DNA from: an uncultured Clostridium sp.
GTDB lineage: Bacteria > Bacillota > Clostridia > Lachnospirales > Lachnospiraceae
Length of the DNA stretch: 9,568 nt
Direction of reading: 5' to 3'
Assembly: GCA_900551135.1 (NCBI GenBank)
Contig: URUX01000093.1
Location: forward strand, 1 to 9,568
In this document: positions 1 through 6,472 of the stretch, piece by piece
How positions within the stretch are numbered: the first letter of the stretch is position 1
How the letters are laid out: every line of letters begins with the position of its first letter
Notes under the pieces: model-generated
Seen by the model: only the letters and a program-made list of their open reading frames with translations
Told to the model about the DNA's origin: nothing
Databases searched by the model: none
Translations under genes and position numbers: made by a program

Positions 1-1238
1 CTCATAACCAGTACATTGGGAGGATTTCCCATGGTTGTCAGGGCCTCTCTCTGTTTCACCCCAAATCTGTGCTGTTCATCTGTGATTACAAGTGCCAGCT
101 GGTTATATTGAACCTTTTCCTGGATCAGGGCATGGGTTCCGATCACAATATTTGCCTCTTTGGATGCAATCTGTGCATATTTTTCCCTTTTCTCCCTGGC
201 TGTGTCCGATCCGGTAAGAAGCAAAGGATGGCAGAAATCAATTTCCTGTTCCTTCAGAAGCTTTTCCATAGCCTGAAAATGCTGTCTGGCAAGTACCTCT
301 GTAGGCGCCATCAGCACCGCCTGGTAGCCATTTTCCGCAGTCATGATCATAGCCAGAAAAGCCAGGATTGTTTTGCCGCTTCCCACATCTCCCTGAATCA
401 GGCGGTTCATCACCTTTCCGCCGGACAGATCGGCTTCGATTTCCTTTAATGCCCGCTGCTGGGCATTGGTAAGCGAATAAGGAAGAGCCTTCTGCAAATC
501 TGCCGCTTCCTTTGCCAATGCAATCGGATAGGGACTTGGCTTATCAAACCGCTTTTCCCGAAGCCGTCTTACGGTAAGAATAAACATAAAAAATTCATCA
601 AAAACCAGCCGTTTTCTGGCAAACAGAAGATCCGCTTCATCTTTTGGAAAATGAATGTGTTCAATGGCAAAGTTATATTCTGCAAGCTGGTACTTTTTCC
701 GGATGTCAGACGGCAGATACTCCCTTACCATCTGCCGCATGGACAAGGCCTGGACGACCGCTTTTACAATGGCTTTATTGCCCAGCCCTCTGGTCTGGCC
801 GTATACGGGCTGCATAGAGTTGATTTTTGTTCCATAGTCTTCCGGAGAGAACAATTCCGGCTGCTCCATAATCAGCCGGCCTCTTTTCCTCACAACTCTG
901 CCTCTGAAAATCCACCGGCTTTCGGATTTTAAGTTTGCCCTCATATAAGGCATATTGTACCAGCAAAGCTGAAGGGTTCCGGTTAAATCCCGAAGGGTTA
1001 CAGAAACCATCTGAAGGCGGTTTAACCGGATCAGATCCGCCGTCCTGGTAAGGACTCCTTCTACTGCACCAATTTCTCCTTCTTTTAACTGGCCAATGGG
1101 AAGGGGCTCTTTATAGGGATCATAAGCCCTGGGGTAATACGACAGCAGGTCTTCTGAAGTTTCTATCCCAAGTTTCCGGAACAGCTTTCCGGTTTTTTCC
1201 CCAATCCCCTTTAATGATTCAATTGGCGTGGTTTCCAT
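1..1238 (-). CDS. recG: ATP-dependent DNA helicase RecG, N-terminal part (cut by window edge)
   Basis: RecG is a superfamily 2 double-stranded DNA translocase that remodels stalled replication forks and branch-migrates Holliday junctions in the cytoplasm. Only codons 1-412 are in the window; the family is usually about 680 residues, so the rest lies beyond position 1. The start ATG at 1238 follows AGGAG (1251-1247) by 8 bases. Residues 1 to about 260 form the wedge/OB-fold region, beginning METTPIESLKGIGEKTGKLF, which matches the family's opening helix-hairpin-helix-like segment. KRLVFDEFF is the usual RecG motif just before the helicase core. Walker A is GDVGSGKT at residues 283-290, motif Ia is APTEVLAR, and the DEQH Walker B box with HRFG follows at residues 387-390 onward. 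The last visible residues (NVLVM) lead into the motif III region. It is the last visible gene of the Asp23-FakA-RecG series, separated from the gene upstream by a hairpin. The frame is intact throughout the visible part. Confidence 0.97.
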   Translation of the reverse strand, partial: METTPIESLKGIGEKTGKLFRKLGIETSEDLLSYYPRAYDPYKEPLPIGQLKEGEIGAVEGVLTRTADLIRLNRLQMVSVTLRDLTGTLQLCWYNMPYMRANLKSESRWIFRGRVVRKRGRLIMEQPELFSPEDYGTKINSMQPVYGQTRGLGNKAIVKAVVQALSMRQMVREYLPSDIRKKYQLAEYNFAIEHIHFPKDEADLLFARKRLVFDEFFMFILTVRRLREKRFDKPSPYPIALAKEAADLQKALPYSLTNAQQRALKEIEADLSGGKVMNRLIQGDVGSGKTILAFLAMIMTAENGYQAVLMAPTEVLARQHFQAMEKLLKEQEIDFCHPLLLTGSDTAREKREKYAQIASKEANIVIGTHALIQEKVQYNQLALVITDEQHRFGVKQREALTTMGNPPNVLVM

Positions 1239-1255
1239 GCATCTGTCTCCTATCA

Positions 1256-1302
1256 GGAAAAGGGGTGCTGCAAATTCCTGTCGTTTGCGCATCCCCTTTT
1301 CC
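1256..1302 (-). terminator. Hairpin between the fakA-like gene and recG: possible attenuator or weak terminator
   Basis: A perfect 10-base inverted repeat pairs GGAAAAGGGG (1256-1265) with CCCCTTTTCC (1293-1302). A second paired segment continues inside it (GCAAA 1270-1274 with TTTGC 1284-1288), with a 4-base internal mismatch and a 9-base loop. The minus-strand transcript reads it just after the fakA-like stop, and its 3' edge lies 4 bases before the recG ribosome binding site. The U-run (UUUU) is inside the stem rather than after it, so it is not a textbook intrinsic terminator. It could be a leaky terminator, a processing site, or a structure limiting recG translation. The inverted repeat is seen directly; its function is inferred. 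Confidence 0.5.
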
Positions 1303-1318
1303 AACTTTATCTCAATAT

Positions 1319-3007
1319 TTACTCTACAGAAATTAAATAGTAGTAAATCGGCTGTCCGCCGGACTGAAGTTCAATCTCACATTCCGGGAATCTCTCCTGG
1401 GCCTTTTCAAGCAGAACAGAAGCTTCTTCTTCCGTTACTTCACTTCCATAATAAATGGTAACCAGTTCGGATTCTTCATCAATCATGGCCTGCAGCATAT
1501 CCAGCGTCGTAGAATCTACGGATTTTCCGACTGCCAGCATACCCTTGTCTCCAATGCCCATAATATCGCCTTCTGTAATATCCATGCCGTCAATGCAGGT
1601 TGTACGGACAGCATACGTAACCTGGCCTGTCTTCACTCTCTGCATCTCTTCCGTCATGTTTTCCAGGTTCTCTTCCGGACTCAGGTCAGGCATGAAATTA
1701 ATCAGCGCCGTAATTCCCTGAGGAACCGTCTTGCTTGGAACAACGATAATTTTCTTGTCTTCTGTTAAATGTCTAGCCTGCTCAGCCGCCAGAATAATAT
1801 TTTTGTTATTAGGCAGAATGAAAATCGTATCTGCATTGACCTTGTCAATGGCATTTAACATATCTTCGGTACTGGGATTCATGGTCTGTCCGCCTTCAAT
1901 CAGATAATCAGCCCCGATTCCCCTGAAAATCTCACCCAGTCCATTTCCTATGGAAACTGCAATAAATCCGTAAGGCTTTCTGGGTTCAGCGGCTTTCTGG
2001 GCTTCTTCAGCTGCCTTCTGCTCAGCCGCCGCTTTTTCTGCATTCTGAATCAGACGTTCTTCATGCTCCTCCCGCATATTGTCTACTTTCATTCTGGACA
2101 GTGAGCCATATGTTAAAGCTTTTTCAAATGCCAGTCCCGGATGGTTGGTATGGACATGTACTTTTACCACATCTTCGTCTGCAACTACTACAATCGAATC
2201 ACCGATAGACTCTAAGTATCCCTTAAAAGCATGTTCATCTTTTTCTGTAAATTCTTTTTCTGCGTTAATAATAAATTCTGTACAGTAACCAAACTTAATA
2301 TCAAAATCTTCCGTAGAAGCAGCTCCTGTCACCGGTTTTGCAGCCGGCTGTCCGGCCCTTCCTGCTCCCTCTACACTTAAATCCAGTTCCTTTCCTAAAA
2401 GGCCGTCTAATGCGCCCTTCATTACCTGCATCAGACCCTGTCCGCCGGAATCCACAACCCCTGCCTGCTTTAATACAGGAAGCATCTCCGGTGTCTGGCT
2501 CAGGACATAATCGCCATACTCGATAACCTGGGAAAATAATTCGATCAGATCCTCCGTCTGGCTTACCAGTTCCACAGCCTTGTCAGACATCCCTTTGGCA
2601 ACTGTTAAAATCGTACCTTCTTTGGGCTTCATAACCGCCTTGTAGGCCGTCTCTGTAGCCCGTACAAAAGCATTGGCAAGCACTGTAGTGGTGATAACAT
2701 CCACCTTTTTAATCTCTTTGGTAAATCCGCGGAACAGCTGGGACAAAATAACACCTGAATTACCCCGCGCACCCCGGAGAGAACCGGAAGAAATAGCTTT
2801 CGCCAGGTTTTCCATCGTTGGCTCTTCGATAGCTGCAACTTCTCTGGCAGCAGCCATAATAGTCATGGTCATATTGGTACCGGTATCCCCGTCTGGAACC
2901 GGAAATACATTTAATTCGTTAATCCACTCTTTTTTTGCTTCTAAGTTTTTTGCTCCTGCCAGGAATGCCTGTTTTAACAGCTTAGCGTCTATTGTATTCA
3001 TACCCAC
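1319..3007 (-). CDS. fakA: DAK2-domain protein, FakA/YloV-like fatty acid kinase catalytic subunit
   Basis: This 562-residue protein has the full architecture of the YloV/FakA family. FakA proteins phosphorylate a fatty acid held by a FakB (DegV-family) partner, making acyl-phosphate for phospholipid synthesis. The N-terminal DAK2/DhaL-type kinase domain (about residues 5-205) carries NVFPVPDGDTGTNM at 33-46, whose Asp residues bind Mg-ATP, then SGSLRGARGNSG at 74-85 and DSGGQGLMQ near 187. A middle domain ends in an Ala/Glu/Lys-rich helical linker (about 318-343), followed by the C-terminal domain with ILPNNKNIILAAEQA. The start is not settled. GTG at 3007 lies 10 bases after AGGAGG (3023-3018), while an in-frame ATG at 3001 lies 10 bases after AAAGGA (3017-3012). 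The Asp23 gene is 14 bases upstream, so the two are co-transcribed. No fakB is visible, so the fatty acid kinase role is inferred from the family. Confidence 0.9.
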   Translation of the reverse strand: MGMNTIDAKLLKQAFLAGAKNLEAKKEWINELNVFPVPDGDTGTNMTMTIMAAAREVAAIEEPTMENLAKAISSGSLRGARGNSGVILSQLFRGFTKEIKKVDVITTTVLANAFVRATETAYKAVMKPKEGTILTVAKGMSDKAVELVSQTEDLIELFSQVIEYGDYVLSQTPEMLPVLKQAGVVDSGGQGLMQVMKGALDGLLGKELDLSVEGAGRAGQPAAKPVTGAASTEDFDIKFGYCTEFIINAEKEFTEKDEHAFKGYLESIGDSIVVVADEDVVKVHVHTNHPGLAFEKALTYGSLSRMKVDNMREEHEERLIQNAEKAAAEQKAAEEAQKAAEPRKPYGFIAVSIGNGLGEIFRGIGADYLIEGGQTMNPSTEDMLNAIDKVNADTIFILPNNKNIILAAEQARHLTEDKKIIVVPSKTVPQGITALINFMPDLSPEENLENMTEEMQRVKTGQVTYAVRTTCIDGMDITEGDIMGIGDKGMLAVGKSVDSTTLDMLQAMIDEESELVTIYYGSEVTEEEASVLLEKAQERFPECEIELQSGGQPIYYYLISVE

Positions 3008-3021
3008 GGGTTCCTTTCCTC

Positions 3022-3378
3022 CTAATCAATCACTCTTACGCCTTCGACGTAGATATTAATCTTTTCTACGCTCATGCCGGTGAATTCCTCTACTTTATAC
3101 TTTACATTTTCAATCAGGTTGTCAGAAACTGCGGAAATGCTTACTCCATAAGCAACGATAACATGGAAATCGATTGAAATATGGTTGTCCTGAATGTCTA
3201 CGTTGATTCCATGGGTCAGGCTCTCCCTCTTGAGAAGCTTTACCAGGCCGTCTTTCATACTGACAGCAGCCATGCCTACAATACCAAAACACTCCACTGC
3301 CGTAGTACCTGCATATAAAGCAATAACATCAGGGTTAATCTGGATTTCGCCCAGTTTATTATTGATTCGTCCTTTCAT
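3022..3378 (-). CDS. yloU: Asp23/Gls24 family envelope stress response protein (YloU-like)
   Basis: This 118-residue protein matches the Asp23/Gls24 family (alkaline shock protein 23). The family shows an N-terminal segment of the type GEIQINPDVIALYAGTTAVE, a central GIVGMAA, a paired-strand region (VDIQDNHISIDFHVIVAYGV) and the closing VEKINIYVEGVRV. Members are small cytoplasmic proteins, some attached to the membrane through partners, and are associated with cell-envelope stress. Their biochemical activity is unknown. There is no signal peptide or membrane segment. The start ATG follows GGAGG by 7 bases. It is the first gene of the leftward operon with the FakA-like kinase, the same yloU-yloV order as in Bacillus subtilis. 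Family assignment is firm; cellular role is not. Confidence 0.9.
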   Translation of the reverse strand: MKGRINNKLGEIQINPDVIALYAGTTAVECFGIVGMAAVSMKDGLVKLLKRESLTHGINVDIQDNHISIDFHVIVAYGVSISAVSDNLIENVKYKVEEFTGMSVEKINIYVEGVRVID

Positions 3379-3409
3379 AGACTTGCCTCCAATTCTCTTG
3401 ATATTGTTC

Positions 3410-3438
3410 AGTATACACTATTTCCAAGAAAAAAGAAA
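3410..3438 (-). promoter_or_regulatory. Candidate sigma-A promoter for the Asp23-FakA-RecG operon
   Basis: On the minus strand a good -10 box TATACT (3415-3410) lies 31 bases before the Asp23 start codon. Seventeen bases upstream is TTTCTT (3438-3433), only a partial match to TTGACA. The region is very AT-rich. This is the only reasonable vegetative -10 between the two divergent genes on this strand. The -10 is convincing; the -35 is weak. Confidence 0.5.
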
Positions 3439-3456
3439 TAAATTTTTAAAATTCGC

Positions 3457-3485
3457 TTGCAAAATTTTATACTTTCTGGTATCAT
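3457..3485 (+). promoter_or_regulatory. sigma-A promoter for rpmB
   Basis: TTGCAA (3457-3462) and TATCAT (3480-3485) are separated by exactly 17 bases, and the -10 is preceded by TGG, giving an extended -10. Transcription would begin near 3492, leaving a leader of about 60 bases before the rpmB start. It is divergent from, and nearly back-to-back with, the Asp23 promoter, with about 18 bases between the two -35 elements. Confidence 0.7.
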
Positions 3486-3495
3486 ACAGATGTTG

Positions 3496-3530
3496 TGGAT
3501 TTGCGTAAGTTTATTTGTACAGTAAATCCA
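3496..3530 (+). promoter_or_regulatory. Small stem-loop in the rpmB leader
   Basis: TGGATTT (3496-3502) can pair with AAATCCA (3524-3530) around a 21-base loop, immediately downstream of the predicted rpmB start site and ending 10 bases before the AAGGAGGTG ribosome binding site (3541-3549). Ribosomal protein genes often use such leaders for autoregulation, but this one is weak and matches no leader family I recognise. The inverted repeat is observed; any regulatory role is inference. Confidence 0.25.
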
Positions 3531-3555
3531 AGTAGCTTTTAAGGAGGTGCAAATC

Positions 3556-3741
3556 ATGGCAAAATGTGCAATTTGCGAGAAAGCTGCTCACTTTGGTAAC
3601 GCAGTGAGCCATTCCCATAGACGTTCTAACAAGATGTGGAAAGCTAACGTAAAATCTGTTAAGGTAAAAGTTAACGGCGGTGCTCAGAAGATGTACGTAT
3701 GTACTTCCTGCTTACGCTCCGGATTAGTTGAAAGAGCTTAA
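3556..3741 (+). CDS. rpmB: 50S ribosomal protein L28, zinc-binding form
   Basis: This 61-residue protein of the large ribosomal subunit begins MAKCAICEKAAHFGNAVSHS and ends SCLRSGLVERA, a near-consensus L28. Cysteines at 4, 7, 49 and 52 make two CxxC pairs, the zinc-ribbon (C+) type; zinc-independent paralogues lack them. The start is the ATG at 3556, 6 bases after a near-perfect AAGGAGGTG (3541-3549). An in-frame GTG at 3547 lies inside that ribosome binding site and is not the start. It is a single-gene transcript with its own extended -10 promoter and a strong terminator, divergent from the Asp23 gene as in Bacillus subtilis. Confidence 0.98.
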   Translation: MAKCAICEKAAHFGNAVSHSHRRSNKMWKANVKSVKVKVNGGAQKMYVCTSCLRSGLVERA

Positions 3742-3753
3742 TAAGATTTTAAT

Positions 3754-3781
3754 CCCCTGGTCATATGACCAGGGGTTTTTT
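3754..3781 (+). terminator. Intrinsic terminator of rpmB
   Basis: A perfect 22-base palindrome has an 11-base arm CCCCTGGTCAT (3754-3764) and its complement (3765-3775), followed directly by six T residues (3776-3781). It begins 12 bases after the rpmB stop. On the other strand the hairpin is followed by ATTAAAATC rather than a T-run, so it acts mainly on rpmB, although it also lies downstream of the convergent PHP gene. Confidence 0.93.
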
Positions 3782-3813
3782 CATTATGAGTTATCTAGTA
3801 TATAAAATTTCCA

Positions 3814-4827
3814 TCAGCGCCTCATATCATACGGGCGAATGCAGGGAACAGTTCCATTCATTTCATAGGCATTCGTATTTGCATGAAGTCCTCTGTCGTC
3901 CTGACAATCAATGCGGATATACCCTTCTAAACCGCTTAGTTTAAATCTTGCCTCCGTAATGGTCTCTCCCTGTGCAGCAGCTGCACGGCAGCAATTTCTG
4001 CCTTCTGTCATCACATAAATCTTTTTCACCGGACTGGTTTTAACAATCAGAGTTCCATCTTCTACATACAGTTCCTGAATTTCCGGCCCCATAGAACTGT
4101 AAAACTCCCCTTTTAGCAAAGACTCTGTAATGGCTTTATAGGACAGTTCTTTTGCATGAATCATGGTAAATCCCCCAAAAGAATCACAGAATGGGTGGTC
4201 AAACGGATACGAATTGTGATTGTCATCTGTAGATACGCAGTACAAACGGTTTCCAAGACGGAGCATTTCATCGTAGCTTTGGGGATGATAGCCGTACAGG
4301 CCGTCGTGTTCACAGCCGTAATTATAAATTTCCATACCCCAGAATCCCCTCAGATTCTTGTAATCATCATAATTCTGCAGCGACCAGTACGGATGATTAT
4401 AGCAGGCAAAAAATCCGTATCCTTTCATTATATCAACATATTCATTGATATAATCGGTATCGTTATACCGTCTTTCCGGCAAAAGCCCTTTGGACTTTTC
4501 TTCTTGAAAGATTTCAGGCTGACTGTCATAAAGATTAATGTGATAGGTCTTTACTCTGGAAAAGTCTCCAGGAGTCTTATAGTGCTCATTAATATCTACT
4601 TCCATGGCAGCTAACGCTAAAAAACGCTCATCTGTCAGTTCCTTGTGCCACTGGTAGTTTCTGTGATCCGTATAGGCAACTACCGAGTATCCCTGCTCCT
4701 GATAAGCTTTTTTTATTTCTTCTGGCGTAAGGTTTCCATCAGAATATGTAGTATGGCAATGGAGATTTGCTTTATAATAAGTGCCTCCCTGAGACTGGGC
4801 AGGCAGCAGACAGAGTCTTTCTGACAT
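3814..4827 (-). CDS. PHP domain metal-dependent phosphoesterase family protein
   Basis: This 337-residue protein has the polymerase-and-histidinol-phosphatase (PHP) fold, a trinuclear-metal hydrolase family acting on phosphate esters. Visible metal-ligand motifs are HCHTTYSD at residues 23-30, YTDH at 52-55, Glu76 in AAMEVDI, His145 in CYNHPYWS and TDDNH at 200-204. All the canonical positions appear to be kept, so it should be active. Residues 1-20 precede the first motif and about 240-337 form a C-terminal extension that I do not recognise. There is no signal peptide, so it is probably cytoplasmic. The start ATG at 4827 follows GGAG by 8 bases. The substrate cannot be read from the sequence; relatives include histidinol phosphatases, 5'-3' nucleases/phosphatases and unassigned enzymes. 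It lies 60 bases after the 45-aa gene, with a hairpin between, so it may be a separate unit. Confidence 0.85.
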   Translation of the reverse strand: MSERLCLLPAQSQGGTYYKANLHCHTTYSDGNLTPEEIKKAYQEQGYSVVAYTDHRNYQWHKELTDERFLALAAMEVDINEHYKTPGDFSRVKTYHINLYDSQPEIFQEEKSKGLLPERRYNDTDYINEYVDIMKGYGFFACYNHPYWSLQNYDDYKNLRGFWGMEIYNYGCEHDGLYGYHPQSYDEMLRLGNRLYCVSTDDNHNSYPFDHPFCDSFGGFTMIHAKELSYKAITESLLKGEFYSSMGPEIQELYVEDGTLIVKTSPVKKIYVMTEGRNCCRAAAAQGETITEARFKLSGLEGYIRIDCQDDRGLHANTNAYEMNGTVPCIRPYDMRR

Positions 4828-4858
4828 CGTATTTTCTCCTTTTAATTATAAAATGAAC

Positions 4859-4879
4859 GGGAGTACTTTCGCACTTCCC
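4859..4879 (-). terminator. GAAA-tetraloop hairpin after the 45-aa gene, possible terminator
   Basis: Read on the minus strand, GGGAAGTGC (4879-4871) pairs with GTACTCCC (4866-4859) around a GAAA tetraloop, with one bulged A and one G-U pair. The downstream sequence is GTTCATTTTATAATT, so the T-run is short and starts late. It starts 8 bases beyond the stop of the 45-aa gene and ends 31 bases before the PHP start codon. It probably reduces read-through from the sporulation-type operon into the PHP gene, but efficiency is uncertain. Confidence 0.45.
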
Positions 4880-4887
4880 AAATCGAT

Positions 4888-5025
4888 TTAACAGCAAAAC
4901 AAATTATATCCGGCAACCAGACATCCGATAATAAAGACCAGTGTTCCGAAGGTTTCCGGTATAAACAACAGCACCGTCATTCCAGAGCCGAAGCAAAACA
5001 GCATCAATCCAAAGACCCGTTTCAT
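4888..5025 (-). CDS. 45-residue two-helix membrane protein ending in Cys-Cys
   Basis: Not assigned to a named family. The frame is open to an ATG at 5070, but the ATG at 5025 is preferred because GGAGG (5035-5031) lies 5 bases before it, and the upstream extension would be charged and atypical. The 45-aa product begins MKRVFGLMLFCFGSGMTVLL and contains two hydrophobic stretches (about 4-20 and 26-42) separated by a short PETFG turn, ending GYNLFCC. This suggests a small helical-hairpin inner membrane protein. The terminal Cys-Cys could be acylated, bind metal or form disulphides; none of this can be shown here. It follows the YtfJ gene by 60 bases, and that gap holds a possible sporulation-type promoter, so a spore-related role is a reasonable guess. 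Confidence 0.7.
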   Translation of the reverse strand: MKRVFGLMLFCFGSGMTVLLFIPETFGTLVFIIGCLVAGYNLFCC

Positions 5026-5054
5026 AGAATCCTCCGTTTCTTTCTCTATAGAGT

Positions 5055-5083
5055 ATCCTATGCGGGACATATTTCATCTATGC
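5055..5083 (-). promoter_or_regulatory. Possible sporulation sigma factor (E/G-like) promoter for the 45-aa gene
   Basis: In the 60-base gap after the YtfJ gene, the minus strand has GCATA (5083-5079), a 16-base spacer and CATAGGAT (5062-5055). These resemble the GYATR -35 of sigma-G and the CATANNNT -10 of sigma-E/K/G promoters of sporulating Firmicutes. Transcription would start near 5048, about 13 bases before the ribosome binding site. Such short motifs arise often by chance, so this is tentative. Confidence 0.28.
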
Positions 5084-5085
5084 AG

Positions 5086-5505
5086 TCAAGATTTCTGCGT
5101 GTCTTCTGCCATGTCTTTTGCCATCTGCTCTGCTGCTTCCACAGCTTCCGGCGCAATCTCTTCATCAAAGGCTTTTCCGCCCATAAACCGGTTGACCAAA
5201 TCCGGAACCATATCAATGACCTTGCTCATAGCGTCCTGATTCTTAATATTGACCAGCTTGGTAACGCCGTTTTGTATAATTAAAATGGCGCTGGGCGTAA
5301 TTTTGGCGCTCATGCCGCCTCCGCCGCCTTCTTTTGCCTGTTTTTGAAAAGATCCGGCTCCCATGCCGCAGCTGACATCAACCAAAGGGAGGATAATGGT
5401 ATCTCCGATTTTCACTGCATCTCCTACTACCGTTTTGGTGGAAACAAACTGATCCATCCCTTTAAATAATGCGTCTATTGCTTCTGAAAAATGCTTTTCT
5501 GCCAT
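5086..5505 (-). CDS. ytfJ: GerW family sporulation protein (YtfJ)
   Basis: This 139-residue protein is of the YtfJ/GerW family. In Bacillus subtilis the family member is a forespore-made spore protein needed for normal germination with L-alanine. Family marks are the N-terminal helix (FSEAIDALFKGMDQFVSTKT), the core GDAVKIGDTIILPLVDVSCG at about 28-47, GAGS, a run of five glycines at 60-64, then a strand ITPSAILII and GVTKLVNI. The C-terminus (about 100-139) is acidic and Ala/Glu-rich, with no signal peptide or membrane helix. The start follows AGGAGG by 8 bases. It lies 19 bases downstream of the DUF2953 gene, the same ytfI-ytfJ pairing as in Bacillus, which points to a shared role in spores. 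Germination function in this organism is inferred. Confidence 0.9.
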   Translation of the reverse strand: MAEKHFSEAIDALFKGMDQFVSTKTVVGDAVKIGDTIILPLVDVSCGMGAGSFQKQAKEGGGGGMSAKITPSAILIIQNGVTKLVNIKNQDAMSKVIDMVPDLVNRFMGGKAFDEEIAPEAVEAAEQMAKDMAEDTQKS

Positions 5506-5524
5506 TGCAGATACCTCCTCTACC

Positions 5525-6472
5525 TTATCGCCTCATAAAAGCGCGGATGTTTTTGCGAATATTTTTATCAAACAGCAGCCTTACCGCATATCCGATTAGA
5601 AATCCGATACGGATACGTCCTTTGACACTGCCTTCCACATCAAAGACTGAACGTTCAAAATCGGGACACACCTCAATATACTCTCCATATAATGGATAAA
5701 AAGGCCCAATTCCAGCCAGAATCTGTCCCGTCAGATAGGGATCGTCCTCAAAACCGAAGGTAATTTTCCCATGACCTTTTTTCGGAATCAGATGACGGAT
5801 TAGTTTGCCCAGCTGTCTGAATATCAGCTTCATGGACTTCTGATTTGCCTCATCTTCTACCCAGGAAACCATTTTGTCTTTTTGAGCCGCCAGCTTCTGA
5901 AAACGGCTTTGAAAGTTCTGTACGGTTTGTTTTGCTTTTTGGAATACAGTTTCCAAAACAGACTGTTTTTCTGGTTCTTCTACTGGCTTTTCTACCGGTT
6001 CCCCTGCTGCTTTTTCCGTAGTATTCCCTTTTGGCGGATCACGTTTAAATTCCGGTTTGGCCTGAGATCCCCCTTCTTTGCAGCCGTTCTCCGATAAGGG
6101 CGGCTCAGGATGTCTTTCGGTCAAAGGCTCTGCCTCCTGGATGCTTACCATCAGGTCTTCCATCTCGTCTGCCATGGTTTCTTCAAGATCAGACGGTGTT
6201 TCATCTGTCGGTTTCTTCCGTTTCCAGACCGGTATTCCAAAAATCCGAACCATTGCATGCAGTTCGTCATCCCATACCAGAAGAACCGACACGATATGAA
6301 ACAGCCAGGAAATTTTTGCCTTTCCTTTTGGCTTTTTCTCTAAAAAACTTCCCTCTGCCTGGTAGCAGACCGCTGCAAACAGCACCAGCAATACGGTCAG
6401 TACCAGCAAACCAAGCAGAATCAGCACTATGATTCCTATGATTTTTAATAGCCACAGGACTGCATGTATCAT
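5525..6472 (-). CDS. ytfI: DUF2953 membrane-anchored protein (YtfI-like)
   Basis: This 315-residue protein matches DUF2953, whose members sit beside YtfJ in sporulating Firmicutes; the biochemical role is unknown. A long hydrophobic helix at about 5-37 anchors it in the membrane, with no cleavage site apparent. A conserved N-terminal region (to about 85) contains LVWDDELHAMVRIFGIPVW. Residues about 90-170 are a Glu/Pro/Lys-rich low-complexity linker (EKPVEEPEKQ), and a helical section follows. The signature C-terminal domain reads FGFEDDPYLTGQILAGIGPF and onward to VEGSVKGRIRIGFLIGYA. Its ATG overlaps the TGA of the 107-aa gene (ATGA), and only a weak GAGG precedes it, so translation is probably coupled to that gene. 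The linker length is likely to vary between relatives. Confidence 0.87.
   Translation of the reverse strand: MIHAVLWLLKIIGIIVLILLGLLVLTVLLVLFAAVCYQAEGSFLEKKPKGKAKISWLFHIVSVLLVWDDELHAMVRIFGIPVWKRKKPTDETPSDLEETMADEMEDLMVSIQEAEPLTERHPEPPLSENGCKEGGSQAKPEFKRDPPKGNTTEKAAGEPVEKPVEEPEKQSVLETVFQKAKQTVQNFQSRFQKLAAQKDKMVSWVEDEANQKSMKLIFRQLGKLIRHLIPKKGHGKITFGFEDDPYLTGQILAGIGPFYPLYGEYIEVCPDFERSVFDVEGSVKGRIRIGFLIGYAVRLLFDKNIRKNIRAFMRR

Noticed and set aside
69..449. 126-codon plus-strand open frame
   Set aside because: It is antisense to the RecG helicase core with Walker A and DEQH motifs; no independent support.
1980..2053. Repetitive GCx-rich stretch that could look like a tandem repeat
   Set aside because: It encodes the Ala/Glu/Lys-rich linker of the FakA-like protein, and the repeat is codon-level low complexity in an intact frame, not a DNA repeat array.
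2673..3059. 128-codon plus-strand open frame
   Set aside because: It is antisense to the conserved DAK2 domain, with no plausible start signal and no recognisable motif.
3782..3813. spoVM next to rpmB, as in Bacillus subtilis
   Set aside because: The gap after rpmB is too short and no frame gives a 26-residue SpoVM-like peptide; the PHP gene occupies the position.
4156..4614. 152-codon plus-strand open frame
   Set aside because: It lies entirely opposite the PHP gene, whose metal motifs are intact. The translation is hydrophobic and repetitive in Ile/Val, with no ribosome binding site or family match; an antisense shadow.
4845..4850. Perfect TATAAT on the minus strand upstream of the PHP gene
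   Set aside because: Transcription from it would start near 4838, inside the ribosome binding site, and no acceptable -35 lies 16-18 bases upstream. The AT-rich spacer explains the match.
5051..5070. Upstream ATG at 5070 for the small membrane protein (60 aa)
   Set aside because: The 5025 ATG has GGAGG at 5 bases, while the 5070 ATG lacks a comparable site and would put coding sequence over the possible promoter.
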